Shown here: positions 23,837 through 36,300 of the stretch, in pieces
Numbering within the stretch: position 1 is the first letter of the stretch
Layout: each line of letters begins with the position of its first letter
Assembly (NCBI RefSeq): GCF_036588685.1
Contig: NC_086374.1
Location: 34,836,886-34,900,885, forward strand
DNA: 64,000 bases
DNA from: Mytilus trossulus
Taxonomy: Eukaryota > Mollusca > Bivalvia > Mytilida > Mytilidae
Direction of reading: 5' to 3'
Notes under the pieces: model-generated
The model's input: only the letters and a program-made list of their open reading frames with translations
Databases searched by the model: none
What the model was told of the DNA's origin: nothing
Program-made: the position numbers and the translations under genes

Positions 23837-23984
23837 GTATTGTAGTTTAAGCTCCGACGGCATCAATTGAAGATGTATTGGTCGCAAATTAAGTTTACTG
23901 GCGACGCCTTAGCGGAGACAGTAAATGGATATTTGCGACCATAAAATCTCCAATTGATGCCATCGGAGCTTAAAATACAATATT
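23837..23984. repeat. Hairpin element, about 60-bp imperfect inverted arms
   Basis: The left arm contains TTTAAGCTCCGACGGCATCA and TTGGTCGCAAAT. The right arm contains ATTTGCGACCAT and TGATGCCATCGGAGCTTAA. About 30 bp lies between. It looks like a small MITE or foldback remnant. Confidence 0.75.
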
Positions 23985-24807
23985 TATATCTCTGTTCTAA
24001 TGAAACTGACCGAAAACAACGACAAATCACACATCTAAAATTTGGCAGACATTGATTGTGCTTGCGCGATTATTTTCATAGCATCAATAGTCAATTGATG
24101 CAATGAGATTTCGTGACGTTATTCAATTAAAATAAACGTTACAAACGACGTTGCATTAGAAAAAAAACAATATTTTATTTTATGTATGACAATCCGATAC
24201 AGTTTGATACTCGCAATATTTAAAATGGTATGGCATATTCAAACCTACTCAAGTCAGAAATATTCGTTTTGATTAGTTTGAACCTTTGAAATTGTCATTC
24301 GATTGTGGACCTTCCGTTTTAAATTTTCCACTGAGTTCGGTATGTCTGTATCTTAAAAGCAAAAATAACAGTGCATAATTATTTTATCGGAAGTGATCGG
24401 GTGATTGAACGTGTAAATAAAAAGACCACCTCTAAAATCTGTGAAATACGCATCATATTATCAAAATTCGGTACAAAATAAGAAAAGAAACATGTCTGTC
24501 AAAATGGCCGAACTGAATAATACGGCGAACTAAGGTAAATTACATATGCATCACTTATTGTGAAAGCACAAAGGCTACAAAAAAACTATGAAAATCATTA
24601 AAATGAAGAAAAAACCCCGTTGATATTTTGACGTTTAATCACAACAAAAGTTTAACCAAGAAATATTTAAGGATATGTTCTATGTACAATGTACATATGA
24701 CATTTCTTTTAATGAAGTTGTTCATGCATTTCACATTCTCTTAAAAAATTGCAGCCCACGGATATTTTTTTACTACCCAAATCGAATCGGCTGCAAATTA
24801 TGCCTAT
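23985..24807. other. No gene recognised; R5 fragment at 24240-24345
   Basis: Contains an R5 piece (CAAGTCAGAAATATTCG ... CTTCCGTTTTAAATTTTCC). The rest is unassigned. Confidence 0.45.
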
Positions 24808-25688
24808 GTTTTAGCCATGGCGTTGTCAGTTTGTTTTAGATTAATGAATTTGACTGTCCTTTTGGTATCTTTCGTCCCTCTTTTATAACCACTGCGTCGA
24901 TGTCTTTGCTGGTGGTTATTTTGTCCCCGAGGACATCATCCACCCAGTAGCAAAACTACAATTGCATGAATTTACTAAGATCAAACAGGCAACTGGCTCG
25001 GACGTCGCCCAGTATAAAAAGGTCCGAACCAGACGTCACCATGGACACGGTGTCATCTGATACGGGAGGTGTCCCCTCATCACCAGAAATGACAAATATC
25101 TCAAATATGACTCATTCAGATCATCGTCCTAGTGAAAATAGAAATATTAAACATATACAGCCATGTTTAGTTCTCCTTAAAGACATTTTGGTTTTTGATG
25201 ACACAGTACAACACTGTCGCATTTCGAAATGTCAGACCAAAGGCTGCAAAACTTGTGCAATTTTAATTACAGATGCTGAATTCACTAGCAATTTGACCAA
25301 GAAGTCATATTTTACCAGAAGTTACGATGATCTGAATTGTAAATCAATAAATGTCGTCTACAGATTAGAGTGCAACCTTTGTGGATTGGTATACGTCGGT
25401 GAAACGAAAGGAAGGCTAAACAAACGTATGTGCGATCATAGATCAGACATTAACCTCAATGCTAACGACATTCTATACCAGCATTTCAATCAGCCCGATC
25501 ATTCCATCGTTTCTATGACAGTTCGCATTATCGAAAAGATATACCACAGCTCTAACAATCCCAATCTTTCAACGACTCTCCGTAGACAAGCCAGTCCGCA
25601 TTGGAAAAGATTAAAAAGAGAAAAGATCTTTCCTTAATCTTTCCTTTGCCAACAAAGGTATCGATGGCGTCAACTTAGGCAATATCCT
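24808..25688 (+). mobile_element. Penelope-like element, 5' fragment of a second copy
   Basis: Begins inside the terminal repeat (TTTTAGCCATGG), carries the whole nuclease segment and stops abruptly after GGCAATATCCT in the RT leader. An internal deletion fuses 19285-like to 19668-like sequence at a CAAGCCAGT junction. Confidence 0.8.
25041..25637 (+). CDS. GIY-YIG endonuclease segment, open
   Basis: An open frame, possibly from 24966, with the likely ATG at 25041 (MDTVSSDTGGVPSS). Cys-rich CRISKCQTKGCKTCAI precedes the GIY-YIG core CGLVYVGETKGRLNKRM, followed by HRSDINLNANDILYQHF. The Arg in GRLNKR and the later acidic residues fit the fold. The frame ends in a short shifted tail (WKRLKREKIFP) made by the internal deletion, so the RT is missing. 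It is a retroelement fragment, not a host gene. It supplies the reference sequence that shows what the copy at 18717 lost. Confidence 0.75.
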   Translation: MDTVSSDTGGVPSSPEMTNISNMTHSDHRPSENRNIKHIQPCLVLLKDILVFDDTVQHCRISKCQTKGCKTCAILITDAEFTSNLTKKSYFTRSYDDLNCKSINVVYRLECNLCGLVYVGETKGRLNKRMCDHRSDINLNANDILYQHFNQPDHSIVSMTVRIIEKIYHSSNNPNLSTTLRRQASPHWKRLKREKIFP

Positions 25689-26046
25689 GGTAAAATCAAA
25701 AAATATAATTTTTAATGCTTATTACCTCCCTTTTTACATATTAAATTTAAGTATGTATACCCACAGTTAGCAAAACATTATGAATTATGTGCATTTGTTC
25801 CATGCAAAAGGCCATACATTGAACATAATTTGTTTGAATCAATAGTTTTTTGTTTCTTGTTTATATTGTTCTCTCTGGCAATCATACCACCCATGTCATA
25901 TACATTTTATATTTGAAATATTGCTTGTTTCATTGTTTGGATTATTTTATTTGATTATCTAGATCAAGTTCAAACATTGATATTTTTGTAGGACACATCC
26001 TCATGAAGCTATTGGTGCACATTAAATTATCATATTGTACTTACAT

Positions 26047-26272
26047 CTATATATCAATCAATGTCAAAGAGGAATTTGTAAAATCCTCTAGCAAATGATC
26101 AATCTCATAAGGTTCATCACAGTCTTCATATACAGCATCTTTGTCTCCATCTTTATTCTGGATTACAGAAATTACCCTGCCTTTAAACCACTTTCTGTTG
26201 CCGTTTTCCTCCACCCATCCATGTAATATTTCTTTAACTACAAATTTTGGTCCAGAACATTTGCGTTTTAAT
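26047..26272 (-). CDS. C-terminal exon of the relic, open small domain
   Basis: The acceptor is TTTCAG. An uninterrupted frame reads LKRKCSGPKFVVKEILHGWV and then RKWFKGRVISVIQNKDGD, with AVYEDCDEPYEIDHLLED, and stops with TAG at 26047-26049. The strand-rich WFKGRV / YED pattern resembles Tudor- or chromo-like barrels; that is only a guess. It is better preserved than exons 1-3. Confidence 0.55.
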
Positions 26273-26614
26273 CTGAAAATAAAAGAAAAAAAAAATATTT
26301 TTAAACTTCACTAACAATTTTAATAACATTTTTTTTTTATCATATAAGTACATTGGATGATGGCATTTTTCTTGATGTAATAAAATCAACGTTTATATGT
26401 GTAAACACTGATTAGGGACAACTTTAATTTGTGTATATGTAGGCCATAACTATCCTTTTAATCACCTTAGGTATATGAAAATTGTCATTAAAATTATTGA
26501 AACTTTATTGTAAAGTTAAGTAAGAGATTTTCATCCAAAACCCTGGTTTTCTACTTGATGCTAATCCTTTTTTCCTAAAAAGTAACCTTCTAAATTACAC
26601 ATAGCACCAGGTTT

Positions 26615-26835
26615 GTAGTAAAAATAGCAACATGATGGGTGCCACATGTGGAAGAGGATCTGCTTACCCTGCAAGACGATCAGAGTTCAAACCCAGTTTT
26701 TTGGTTAGGTTGGATTTGCCTGTCTTTAGTTTTCTATGTTGTGTTTTGTGCGAAGTTGGCTTTCGAACCTATTTTTTGGCCATGATGCTGTCCGTTTATT
26801 TTGAAATTATGATTTGAAAACTCTTTCGCATCTTT
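26615..26835 (+). mobile_element. Relic of Penelope-like terminal repeat
   Basis: AGCAACATGATGGGTGCCAC, GGATCTGCTTACCCTGCA and GGCCATGATGCTGTCCGTTT align with the 18311 repeat. It is inserted in an intron of the Mutator-like relic. Confidence 0.6.
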
Positions 26836-27755
26836 CCAATGTCTTTTGCAACCATACTGCTACTTTTGATTTTTAGTACACATTCAAATAATGTTATATT
26901 TTATAATAATTTTACCTTTTAGCAATTTAACTGGTAGTTGTTACCACTGGTTCATCTATCTCTGTGTCACTTTCAACTGTCAAGAATTCTCTCTGTCTTG
27001 TGTTCACTTTACCAGATGTCTGTTGACTTGAAGCGCTTCCTAAATATGGTACCTCAGTGTACTGGAATAATTAAGGAAAATGTAACAACAGCTTCTTATT
27101 ACTGATTGGTTGTTTTTTCTTTCTTTCTAATGATCTAATAGTCGATCATGATAGCTATATATAATATTACACAAATTATATTATCTAATATTCTAACATA
27201 CTTTAATTTGTACAGTACACAATAGAAATTTTACATTGCCTATATTTTAATTGGGTTGTGCAAAATGTATGTTACCATCATAATTTTCATATATTAAGTT
27301 GACAAAGCCACAATTATTTCAAGCCAAATAATTCAGTTTTATTCACATTATACAATAAAACAATTTGCATCGTTATTGTAGTACTAATTGCTCAATGCTT
27401 AATACTATTTTCTGCATTGTGTGAAAACTCTGAATGCCTATATTGCATGCATCAATAAAGAGATAAAAAAATCAGCCTTATTTTAACACTATTGTTGTTC
27501 CCCTGTCCACATATACATCAGTTCCAAATACATTACATATATATATATTTATAAACACACCAAAATACAAAACTCTCTCAGGTGAACTTCACCTAAAAAA
27601 GATTTAGCTATTATATATGTCACTTTTGATTATATCAATATTCACATATACAAGTACAATATGAAATTTTTTGGGAGACATGACTGTACATGTGGAAGAT
27701 AATTTTCCTACACGTTAAAAAGAAAGCAAAATAACCGAGTCAAACACTTCCTTAC

Positions 27756-29754
27756 CCATATGCCAGGTTCTCTTATTCCAGGATATGTATTGTAGCGTGG
27801 TGAAACGAACTCTGGAAGTAAAGCATTATGATAGAATGCTGTTAATTTAGGTATCATCTTGGTTTGCCAAAGTACTGTGTCCTTATATATTCTTTCTTTA
27901 TGTGTATCATATGGATTTAATGTTCGCACCACAAAATCTATCCATGGTAAATTGCATCCATTCAATAAACCCTGAAAGTAATAGTTATGGTTTGTTTTCA
28001 GTTTTAAGTTGTTCGATATATTTTCTAGGCAAATGTTTTTTACTGACATTGGAGCTTGTGTCAAATTAATATTCTTGCCATGAACTAGATTTTTAATTTC
28101 AATAAGTCCTTTAGAATTGTTTTCAGTGACTACACCATCTGGACTTCCTCCTAAAATTTATGATGTTTGTCAATGACAAGTCCTGATTGTTCAACCTTGG
28201 TGTGTATATTTTGTTTCTGTTTAATATTGACATACTCAGTGATGGTAACTTTTTCCTCTTTTATTCCAATTCTTGTAGTTTTGTTGCCTTTGAATGTACT
28301 GTACAGGAGTTGTTGAATCAATAGTGCTATTTTAATTTTTGAATTTCTTTTTACAACTGAGCCAAAATTTGATGCTGTAATGCGTTTTTTCTTTCATCTT
28401 TCCAAATTTCAGAACATAGTTGAGACGTAGTGTTTTTCACTTTTAATGATTTCAGCTTCAGGAGTATCTATGTTTTTATTTAAATAGTTAACTTTTAATT
28501 TTTCTTATTCTTCAGACGCAATATCTGTTTCAACCTGTAAAGATTCTTTTCCATAATGCTGTTTTGTTTTCTTTGTATTTGATTCTTTTATTGATGACAT
28601 TTTTCTTTTCCATCTATGTTGTTTAATAGTGCACTTGTCTTTGGTGGTATTGTTATTGTTAATGCATTGTTTGCGCTGTTCATTTAGCTTTACAAAATAT
28701 GCACCAGGTGTTGATTCGGTAGTTTGCTCCCACACATTTGGAGACCAAGTTGGTCCTTTGTTTAAACTTAAACCAGTGGCATAGCATCTTATATGCCACG
28801 ATCCTCTATTGCAGTGGTTTAGTATCTTTCCGCCATCAAATTTTGTTCTCATATGCATCCAACACTCCGCCAAATTAGTTGTAAAGTTACCTAATAAAGA
28901 TCTAGCCATACGTGCAACATTGTTCAGTAGGAGAGAAAGATCCTGTCTCATTCCAGATTGTAAATCGGAATTGGAAAGCATGTAGGAGCCTCTTGACTGC
29001 TCTTGAGCCTGTCAGGATGTACCTTGAGTGCGAATTTCCGATTGTTGGAGGAATATGTAATCAGCATCATTATCATCATCAACTGCATCTGTTTGTGCTC
29101 CATTACTGTGGTTTTCAAGTCTGTTTTACCTTGCAAAAATCTTCATTGCATCTAGTGTGATCACCATAGATGTGTGATGTTACATTTCTGATAACGTGTT
29201 CTAAATTTTTGATGGCTAGTGTTTTATTTTTTTCTGAGGACCTTCTTCTTATGGAACACCGGACATCACTAACAATTCTTATTCTTGTCCTTTTGTTCAA
29301 CTTGTCTTTTCCTTTATCACTCGGATTTTCATTTACTAAATTACCCCTAAGACACTTGGTTATGTGATTAGCACAATCCATCTTTTGAACAAATTTTTCC
29401 CAAACAGGTACACGTTCCATAATTTGTGCATGAATTGATGAGTCGCCATCTGCAATAAAATGCATATAACGCACTCCAAAATCATTACCCTTCGAAAAAC
29501 CTTCCACAATTATGTCAGACTCTATAAATTGACTTGAAACAGTCCAAATTCGAAGCATTCACCGTCTTTTGGTGTTATTCCTAGGGATTTACATCTATTG
29601 CAAATGTAGCAGTATTTATTTCGGATCCCTATGTGCAAGATTATTTTAATTTCTGCACCAATTACAACGGCAACGCCTCCAATAGCATTATATGAGTGCT
29701 TTTGCGACCTTTTGCTCCATCCACCATCACACATAACTGTTGTGGATGGATTAT
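27756..29754 (-). pseudogene. Exon 2 of the relic: transposase core and YqaJ nuclease
   Basis: The acceptor is TTCTAG and the donor ATATGG|GTAAGG. It holds the DGGW and DGDSS motifs of the transposase, NLAECWM, then GGSPDG...EIK and ERIYKDTVLWQTKMIPKLTAFY of the nuclease. Two 1-base frameshifts lie near 29535 and 29117, and the stretch 28160-28500 is full of stops. Confidence 0.7.
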
Positions 29755-29804
29755 CTAGAAGAAAATGTTTATTAATTAAAGTTATGATAGTATGATACTA
29801 ATCC

Positions 29805-30180
29805 CCTAACAGGAGGGATTGTGCCTGATATTCATATGATGAAGACATAATCTTTCAATCAGTTTAATTGAGGTCTGGAGCTGGCATGTCAGTTAACTGC
29901 TAGTAGTATGTTATTGATGTATTAGTGTCATTTGTTTTTTATTATTATTTTTTCACATCTTCTGACATCAGAGTCAGACTTCTCTTGAACTGAATTTTAA
30001 TGTGCGTATTGTTATGCGTTTACTTTTCTATATTGGCTAGAGGTATAATGGAGCGTTGAGATCTCATAAACATGTTTAACCTCGCCTCAATTTTGCGCTT
30101 GTCACAAGTAAGGAGCCTCTGGCCTTTGTTAATCTTCTTTGATTTTTATTACAGTTTCTTGTGTATAATTCTGAGTTTAG
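29805..30180 (-). mobile_element. R2 dispersed element, fragment in intron
   Basis: Same blocks as 15240-15560 (GATGAAGACATAATCTTTCA, GAGCTGGCATGTCAGTTAAC, GTTGAGATCTCATAAACATG). Confidence 0.65.
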
Positions 30181-30320
30181 TATGCTTGTTTTTCAACATT
30201 TTTCTGCCCGTAATTCCTTCATGAATTGGACAATTACCCCTTAACTCAATCCCAACATTCCCTTTGTGGTATAGAATTTCATGGTCAAATTGTAATACCG
30301 TAATTATCAAGGAACATGCA

Positions 30321-30455
30321 AGAAATATATGCAACTGGGTGTTCAATAAGTTACAGAAATATATGCCACTGGCTGTTCAATAAGTTACAGAAATATATGC
30401 CACTGGGTGTTCAACAAGTTACAGAAATATATGCCACTGGGTGTTCAATAAGTTA
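30321..30455. repeat. Minisatellite, four copies of a 34-bp unit
   Basis: Unit AGAAATATATGCCACTGGG + TGTTCAATAAGTTAC, repeated at 30321, 30355, 30389 and 30423 with one or two changes each. Confidence 0.9.
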
Positions 30456-31359
30456 TAATTTTTGGTCTCTGCACCCTGAATAACCAATGTAACAAGTTTT
30501 TAGGGGCCGTATTAATTTCGGAGCCTTATTCCAGTTAAATAAAATCACAATCTTTGTGCTAAACCACTGTCCAATTACCAAAGTTTCTTTAATTTCTGCT
30601 TGTAAAAATCATCTGTACAGGCCAACATAATAATAAATGTTACTATTTTTTTCATGAAATTGACATTTAATTCTGTAGATTCCAAATTTTATCGTAAAGA
30701 ATTTTAAATCATTAAAAAATATTATGTGGAGCCCAATTCATTGCAATAACAAATACTGGTCAATGTTCCTTTGAACCCCTATAATACAGGTGCTAATGGG
30801 CCTTTTGCTTTTGGTGATTTTTAACATTCTGGAAGGTTAGTTCTATAGTATGAAGATATATTTTCTTTATGAAAATTTATTATTCATTATATTGTCATTG
30901 TCCACCACCCTTATTAAGTGGCAGATAGTGGAACTAGGGGCCCTTTAAATTCCTCAGAGGGAACCAACTCTGGTCATGCTTCATTGATTCCCTATACAAT
31001 CAACTATTTTTTTCCCAGCAAAAGTGGGTGCCCCCTCCTCCTACTCCCCTTTAGAAAAAATATAAATCTTTCTCTTACAACATACATTGTATAGTTGCTA
31101 TTGAACATTATTCAAACAATAATAAATCGACCAATCATGTAAGGGATACTGTTATGAAATATAGGCCTGTTCCGCTCTATAATTATTATATTGGGTTTAA
31201 CATATGAAAACCAGTGGACATTTAATGTCTAAAATTGAGAAGTACAACTACACCCATTAAATTATTATCTTACATATTTTACAAATGTAACTGTTATACT
31301 TTTTGGGTTTTGGTTTTTATTTTTATGTTTTTTTTATACTGATTGTCATTTTTCAATAA
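30456..31359. other. Intron of the Mutator-like relic, nothing else recognised
   Basis: AT-rich sequence without a recognised repeat or open frame. Confidence 0.45.
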
Positions 31360-31409
31360 TTATAGTTTTGTAAGGTATATATAAATAAATGTATTAATTT
31401 TATGCACAC

Positions 31410-32140
31410 CTTCGGGATATCTATTCTTTTTTATTGCTATTGTTTTTATTCCAAGTCCATGGCCGATGACATTTCTTCTTCTACCATCACTTTCCCCCAC
31501 TGATTTATTTCTTTTTCGATAACACTGAATGTGTTCTATGCCATAGTTGGGGAATCCATGCTTGCCAATTGTGCATTTAGATGAGCTAAACCGTTCCCGC
31601 TTACTATTGAACCCCACACAGATCTGACATTGATGTCATAGTGACGTGTTCCAACGTTTAACAATTTGGGGCTAGTCTAAAAGGATTTTTTTTCCACATT
31701 CCGTACATTTGGCAGCGAGAATTGCAGCTAATCCAAAATGAGCTACCTGAGATTCCAAAATTATTGGAACTGCACCTGAAATATCCTTTTTCTTGCTTTA
31801 TCACAAAGAAAAGCATGACATGTTATCTCGGAAACATGTTTTTGCAAACACTGTAAGTTTATAATTCTGTATTCTGTGGCAGCTATATTGGTAATTTCAA
31901 CACTTCTAAGTACTTCATCGACAGACCTGTACACCTGGAATTTCTTCTTTATAGTTGGCGTTAATAGTTTAAAAATCATTCTGTTGTTAGCAATTGCTCT
32001 ACGCTTCTTTATTATTCTAACTCCAGTCCCTTCTTTCAAAGTACACTTGTACACATGTTTAACATTGCCTGAACCTACTCGTATTCTTTGTCGTTTTGCT
32101 AAACCAAATATTCTTCACTCTTTCTTTATTCTTGTCATTG
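31410..32140 (-). pseudogene. Exon 1 of the Mutator-like/YqaJ relic
   Basis: Starts MTRIKKE with an immediate TGA, then RIFGLAKRQRIRVGSGNV. Later frames add CLQKHVSEITCHAFLC, VPIILESQVAHFGLAAILAA and GTRHYDINVRSVWG with four stops. The donor is AAG|GTGTGC. A family-like N-terminus, heavily damaged. Confidence 0.6.
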
Positions 32141-32204
32141 TGTAAACCACAATACATAAATTGAAAATAATTATCTACAATGTAACCTATTGTAAGTATA
32201 AAAA

Positions 32205-32880
32205 ATAAGATGTGGTATGATTGCCAATGAGACAACTATCCACAAAAGACCAAAATGACACAAACAATATCAACTACAGGTCACAGTACGGCCTTCAACA
32301 ATGAAAAAGCCCATGCCGCATAGTCAGCTATAAAAGGCCCAGATAAGACAATGTAAAACAATTCAAACGAGAAAACTAACGGCCTTATTTATGTAAAAAT
32401 ATGAACGAAAAACAAATATGTAACACATAAACAAACGACATCCACTGAATAACAGGCTCCTGACTTGGGACAGGCACATACATAAATAATGTGACGGGGT
32501 TAACATGTAAGTGGGATCCCAACCCTCCCCTAACCTGGGACAGTGGTATAACAGTACAACATAAGAACGAACTAAAAAAATCAGTTGAAAGGCGTAACTT
32601 ATCAGATAGACAAAAATACAAGTAGACGTGGCCGGGTACTTATACATCCCGACACAAAAAGACACGATGAACAGATCTGAGAGTACTCGCAGTTATCTGA
32701 CAGCTAGTTCAAAGCCACTACCAACTAATAAAAAAATCATGCCTCTAAGACTTAACACTCAATCCGTACACATCCAACATACAATGGATTTAGTGTAAAG
32801 ACGGCATAAACATCCAGAGAAAAACATGACCTTGTGCAATGCCAAGTTACAGGTCAAGGTAAGCCAGTTGCTCTCCATAA
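32205..32880 (+). mobile_element. R3 dispersed element, longest copy
   Basis: Begins GATGTGGTATGATTGCCAATGA in two halves and contains CAGTACGGCCTTCAACAATG and AGGCTCCTGACTTGGGACAG. Fragments recur at 11565, 38430, 39118, 40807, 47240 and 63545. No protein is encoded. Confidence 0.75.
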
Positions 32881-32977
32881 GAAGTTCAACTTAAAATAAA
32901 TATAAGGTCATAAAACAACAAACACTTTTTTTGAAATTCATTTTTATTAATCTTTATGTAAAATAGATAACTGAATA

Positions 32978-33110
32978 TACTGATTGATTGTTGGTTGCTT
33001 AACGTCCAGTGGCAAATATTTCATGCATATTTAGGACGAGAACAAGTTCACAATGAATACAATAGGTAGGTCTGGTCACAAAGAGGCCATATGGGTTGAT
33101 GGTCGGGGAA
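32978..33110 (+). mobile_element. R6 dispersed element
   Basis: TGATTGATTGTTGGTTGCTT + AACGTCCAGTGGCAAATATT. A reverse copy is at 39345-39440. Confidence 0.6.
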
Positions 33111-33344
33111 ATTTGAGCCTGCATATACTGTAATATAAAAAAAAATCATTCAGAAGAATAAAAATTGTATGACCTCGTCATAATGATCAATAGATCAACG
33201 GACATAAAATGGGCTTCATGGGAGATCGAATGAATCGTTTTGTAATCAGTTCATGCATTTTCAACAAAAAAGATAGTATGTTACCACAATTCAATCTGTT
33301 TTTCAAATATTAATAATTGTTTTACTAAATTTCATTAGATTTCA

Positions 33345-36300
33345 CTTTGTTTCAAGTTTCAAGTTTCAAGTTTTTTATTTCTCAAGACCCTTAACCAGGG
33401 TATGTGAACAAATACAATTGAATACAATTTAACACAATATAACAAAATAGGTTGATTAAATGAACAAGTTAACATATATACATGATATACATTTCCAAAT
33501 ATATGGAAGACGAACATATTATATAAACAGTAACTTCAATCATTTTACTAAAGAAAGTATGATTTTACAAAATTTTGCAGCTTTGAATATTACATTATAA
33601 TTGTCTGAGTTAAACAAAGCATGAAATTTATCAACATTTGGATTTGTAGTGAATTCTTTTGGCAATAACATTTTCCTCTCGTTTTTGAAATAAGAACATT
33701 GGAATAAATAATGAAATTCATCACCTAATGAGTTACAGTCACAAATATCACAAATTCTATCATCTCTTGCTATTCCCCAAAACCTGCCCTTTTCAACTGG
33801 CAGTTTATTATTAACACATCTAAAATTACATAAAGATTTCCTTAAATCTGTAGGAAGTTCTATTAAATATTTTTCAAAACAATGCTTTCTTTTAAAAATT
33901 CTATAATTGAGACATTTAGGTGATTCATACACAGTAGCACACCATTTCTGCTTAAATTGGTCACATAACCTTTGCTTTACAATCTTAGCTAGGTTGACAG
34001 ATTTAGACACATTTTGAGTTAACCAATATTCAGAACAACCACATTCATTTAGTGTATTTTCAACACAACGTATCCATTCTGAATGGTACATATTTCTGTT
34101 ATGCATGGTGTATAACAATTTATACAAAATAGATGAAATCTTATCTTGCTTACTACACATGAATCTTTTCCATAGACCAATCATCCTACTTTTAATAAAT
34201 ACATCAATAGGATATCTACCTAGTTCTCCATATATAATACAATTTGGAGTTGACTTCTTAACATTTAAAATAATCTTATAAAATTGTAAGAATAAAGATT
34301 CAACAGTATTATTGTTACTATAACCCCACACTTCACACCCATATAACAATATAGGTGCTACCAATGTGTCAAACATTTGTAATTGCAAATCAATAGGCAA
34401 TCCTAGACTTCTACATTTTCTTAACATACTGTACATGGCTTTTCTACCTTGTTCTAACAATTTATTCTGGTTATTTTTAAAGGAACCGTTATACATAAAT
34501 ATAATACCTAAATAAGCAAAATCATCAACAATATTCAAAACCTCCCCATTCAGTGTAAATACAGGTTTATCAGGGGATTTACGTTTCCTAAACACAACAA
34601 CTTTTGTTTTTGTAGCATTAATTTCAAGTTTCCAAGTCTTACAATATAAATACATGGAATTAAGTGCAGCTTGTAACTCAGCCTTAGATTCAGCAAGTAT
34701 AACAGTGTCATCAGCATATAATAATAAATCTTAAATAGACAGAAATTTCATCAGTATCAAGAGCAGTATGAACAGCATTACAAACATCTGACAACCCATC
34801 ATATGCATTAGATACAAACTGGACTAAATCATTAAGAAACAGCGAAAAAAGTACAGGCGACAGGTTTTCTCCCTGTCTAACACCAACATTACTTTGAAAA
34901 TAATCTGACATTTGACTACCCTGTCGTACACAAGATTTAGCATTTTCATACATAGCATGTACAATATTAAACATTTTACCATCAATACAGTTTTGCAGTA
35001 ACTTATTCCATAAAGCTGTTCTATTAATGGAGTCAAAAGCCTTGCGATAATCAATAAAGGCACAATATAGTGGTTTATTCTTGTGTAAGTACAAATCAAT
35101 TAAACATTTAAGATTGAATATATGATCATAAGTTCCATAATTCTTTCTAAAACCTGCCTGTTCTTCACAGAGAACATTCATATTTTCAAGATAAACATTA
35201 AGTCTGTTATTTAGTACAGCTGTAAAAAGTTTACCATAACAACTAAGTATTGTAATCCCCCTGTAATTGTCAGGGTTAGTGACATCACCTTTGTTTTTAT
35301 AAATTGGACATATAACACCAATCGACCATAAGTCTGGCACAATACCAGCTTCAAAAATAATATTAAACAGCTTCACAAATAAAGGAAGCATTTTATGGCT
35401 TGAAAACTTTAAAAATTCATTCAAAATTAAATCTGTACCACATGATTTGTTATTTTTCAAATTCTTAATTGCATTTTCAACCTCTTTTTCGGTGATAACA
35501 GCATTTACATTAATATTCAGATTAGTAACAGTATTTCTATCAACATCTACAAAATCACAATCATTGTCCTCTTGTGCATTGCTTAACTTCTTAAAATGCT
35601 CAAAAAAACATTCATTCGACACTTTTTCAAGTACCTTATTTTTACCATTACAATTTCCTGACCTATTTAACAATGTCCAGTAAGACTTTGGATCATTCCG
35701 ACTAAGATTTCGGAGTTTCTTGACAAAGTTTCGTCTATACTCATTATATTGACAATTCAATACCTTTTTATAATTTTTACTACATCTGACTAAGTTATTC
35801 ATGCTATCAACAGTTTTGACACGCCAATTATAACATTTGGCTTTGTGATAATCACTCCTTTTTCTTTTACAATCTGCCTTAAACCATGGTTTATTAGCCT
35901 TACACTTAGGTTTTTTTCTACATTTCTTCTCACTAACATTTATTTCTTTTAACATATTACTATCAGTAGCAGCATGAATAATAATATCATTATATTCAAC
36001 AACAAAGTCATTAATCATATCTTTGGTAACAGATGTAACATCAAGTGAATCAAGTCGCTCATACAAGTCATTGATATTATCAGCATTTAAAGCATCATTA
36101 AACAGTTGACAGTTATTATTATCCCATTTAGGTTTGACAATATTGTTTTTATCAAAATTTTCAATGTCACATGTAACAATTGGATTACATAGTAATTCAA
36201 TGTGTAAAGCATTATGCACATCACTTATCATATGATCAAAAGGTAAAATGTGAAAATCAGAAACAAAGGAAAACAAATTAGGTGACAAAATACAATAATC

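Larger units (their letters stand above)
26047..32140 (-). pseudogene. Decayed multi-exon Mutator-like transposase / YqaJ nuclease gene
   Basis: Minus-strand exons inferred from splice sites and homology: 31410-32140, 27756-29754, 26916-27061 and 26047-26272. Exon 1 gives KRQRIRVGSGNVKHVYKCTL and a Cys-rich part (CTECGKK). Exon 2 opens with VMCDGGWSKRSQKHSYNAIG, then, after a 1-base shift, YMHFIADGDSSIHAQI and CANHITKCLRGNL. This pattern is known from Mutator-like transposase domains of invertebrate proteins. After a second shift comes NLAECWMHMRTKFDGGKILN. Further on lies a YqaJ-type exonuclease signature, GGSPDGVV (28134-28151) with LIEIKNL (28092-28100). Exon 3 has a TAA near its end. Exon 4 is open. 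At least two frameshifts and several stops in exons 1-3 make this a relic. Confidence 0.72.

Noticed and set aside
34824-35099. 91-codon minus frame and the plus frame at 35447-35683
   Set aside because: Shadows of the LINE 1 reverse transcriptase.
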